Source of the DNA: Pseudomonas moorei
Lineage (GTDB): Bacteria; Pseudomonadota; Gammaproteobacteria; Pseudomonadales; Pseudomonadaceae
Assembly: GCF_008801475.1 (NCBI RefSeq)
Contig: NZ_VZPP01000013.1
Location: 62,001 to 126,000 of the forward strand
Length of the DNA stretch: 64,000 nt
Direction: 5' to 3'
Both the position numbers and the translations under genes were made by a program. Positions 63,880 to 64,000 of the stretch are shown here, one piece after another. Position 1 is the first letter of the stretch; each line of letters starts with the position of its first letter. Under the pieces are notes generated by a model. It was not told the origin of the DNA. It saw only the letters and a list, made by a program, of their open reading frames with translations, and did not search any database.

Positions 63880-63962
63880 GCGAGTGGGACGCCAGGGCTG
63901 GGTAGTCGGTAGGTTGATTGCTTCCTTTATAAACCTGTTTGGCGGTCAGGAAGGTGACTGCT

Positions 63963-63982
63963 AACTGACGGCGCTGTCAGTT
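63963..63982 (-). promoter_or_regulatory. 20-bp dyad upstream of the efflux operon, candidate operator
   Basis: AACTGAC and GTCAGTT flank a six-base centre (GGCGCT). The element lies 84 bases upstream of the adaptor start codon, with a TATAAA-like -10 at about 63924-63929 between them. It could be the binding site of the operon's own response regulator or of a dimeric repressor. Confidence 0.4.
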
Positions 63983-64000
63983 TGGTTTGACCTTGGCGGC

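Overview
The window looks like a chromosomal segment of a Pseudomonas species, probably of the P. fluorescens group. The evidence is high GC content, Pseudomonas-type REP/REPIN palindromes in many intergenic gaps, the petABC-sspAB block, the lpoA-yraN-gmhA-dolP block divergent from rsmI, rnpB directly upstream of mraZ, and a complete dcw (division and cell wall) cluster ending in lpxC. No tRNA, rRNA operon, prophage, insertion sequence or CRISPR array was seen. Almost every coding region reads as intact. The first gene is cut by the window edge.

Layout. 1-9300 holds the tail of an SRAP-domain protein, a chemoreceptor, an M48 lipoprotein peptidase, a GDT1-type cation exporter behind a yybP-ykoY manganese riboswitch, rsmC, a 2-hydroxyacid dehydrogenase, a LysE exporter, and an AraC regulator divergent from an MFS transporter. 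9400-17700 is the most accessory-like block: a fatty acyl-CoA ligase, an outer-membrane DUF1302 protein, a periplasmic DUF1329 protein and a very large MalT/AlkS-type LuxR regulator. This looks like an uptake and activation system for a hydrophobic acid or ester, with the substrate unknown. 17700-26800 has a metallo-beta-lactamase-fold hydrolase, an OmpA-like lipoprotein, zapG, an alpha/beta hydrolase, trpS with an extra C-terminal domain, zapE, a GlxA-type regulator, an acyl-CoA dehydrogenase and an aldo/keto reductase.

26900-32000 contains rplM-rpsI, the cytochrome bc1 operon petABC and sspAB. Two unusual hairpins lie here: a large compound hairpin between petC and sspA, and a perfect 34-bp inverted repeat that folds the end of sspB onto its own downstream sequence. 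32000-36600 carries envelope genes (dolP, gmhA, yraN, lpoA) divergent from rsmI. 36665-37020 is the RNase P RNA. It is followed by a 445-bp gap holding the dcw promoter with three 10-bp-spaced MraZ operator repeats. 37466-55299 is the full dcw operon (mraZ rsmH ftsL ftsI murE murF mraY murD ftsW murG murC ddlB ftsQ ftsA ftsZ lpxC), mostly with overlapping start and stop codons, closed by a strong terminator.

55400-64000 lies on the minus strand: a Cache-GGDEF diguanylate cyclase, a small secreted protein, and a four-gene unit in which an RND adaptor and an HAE-1-like permease are followed by a response regulator and histidine kinase of the copper/heavy-metal (CusRS/CopRS) type. A drug-type pump tied to a metal-type two-component system, with a 20-bp dyad upstream, is one of the more testable oddities. 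The window is mostly conserved core genome. The best candidates for undescribed biology are the acyl-CoA ligase/DUF1302/DUF1329/LuxR locus with Hfq-Crc-like motifs at its start codons, the sspB fold-back hairpin, and the pump/two-component unit.
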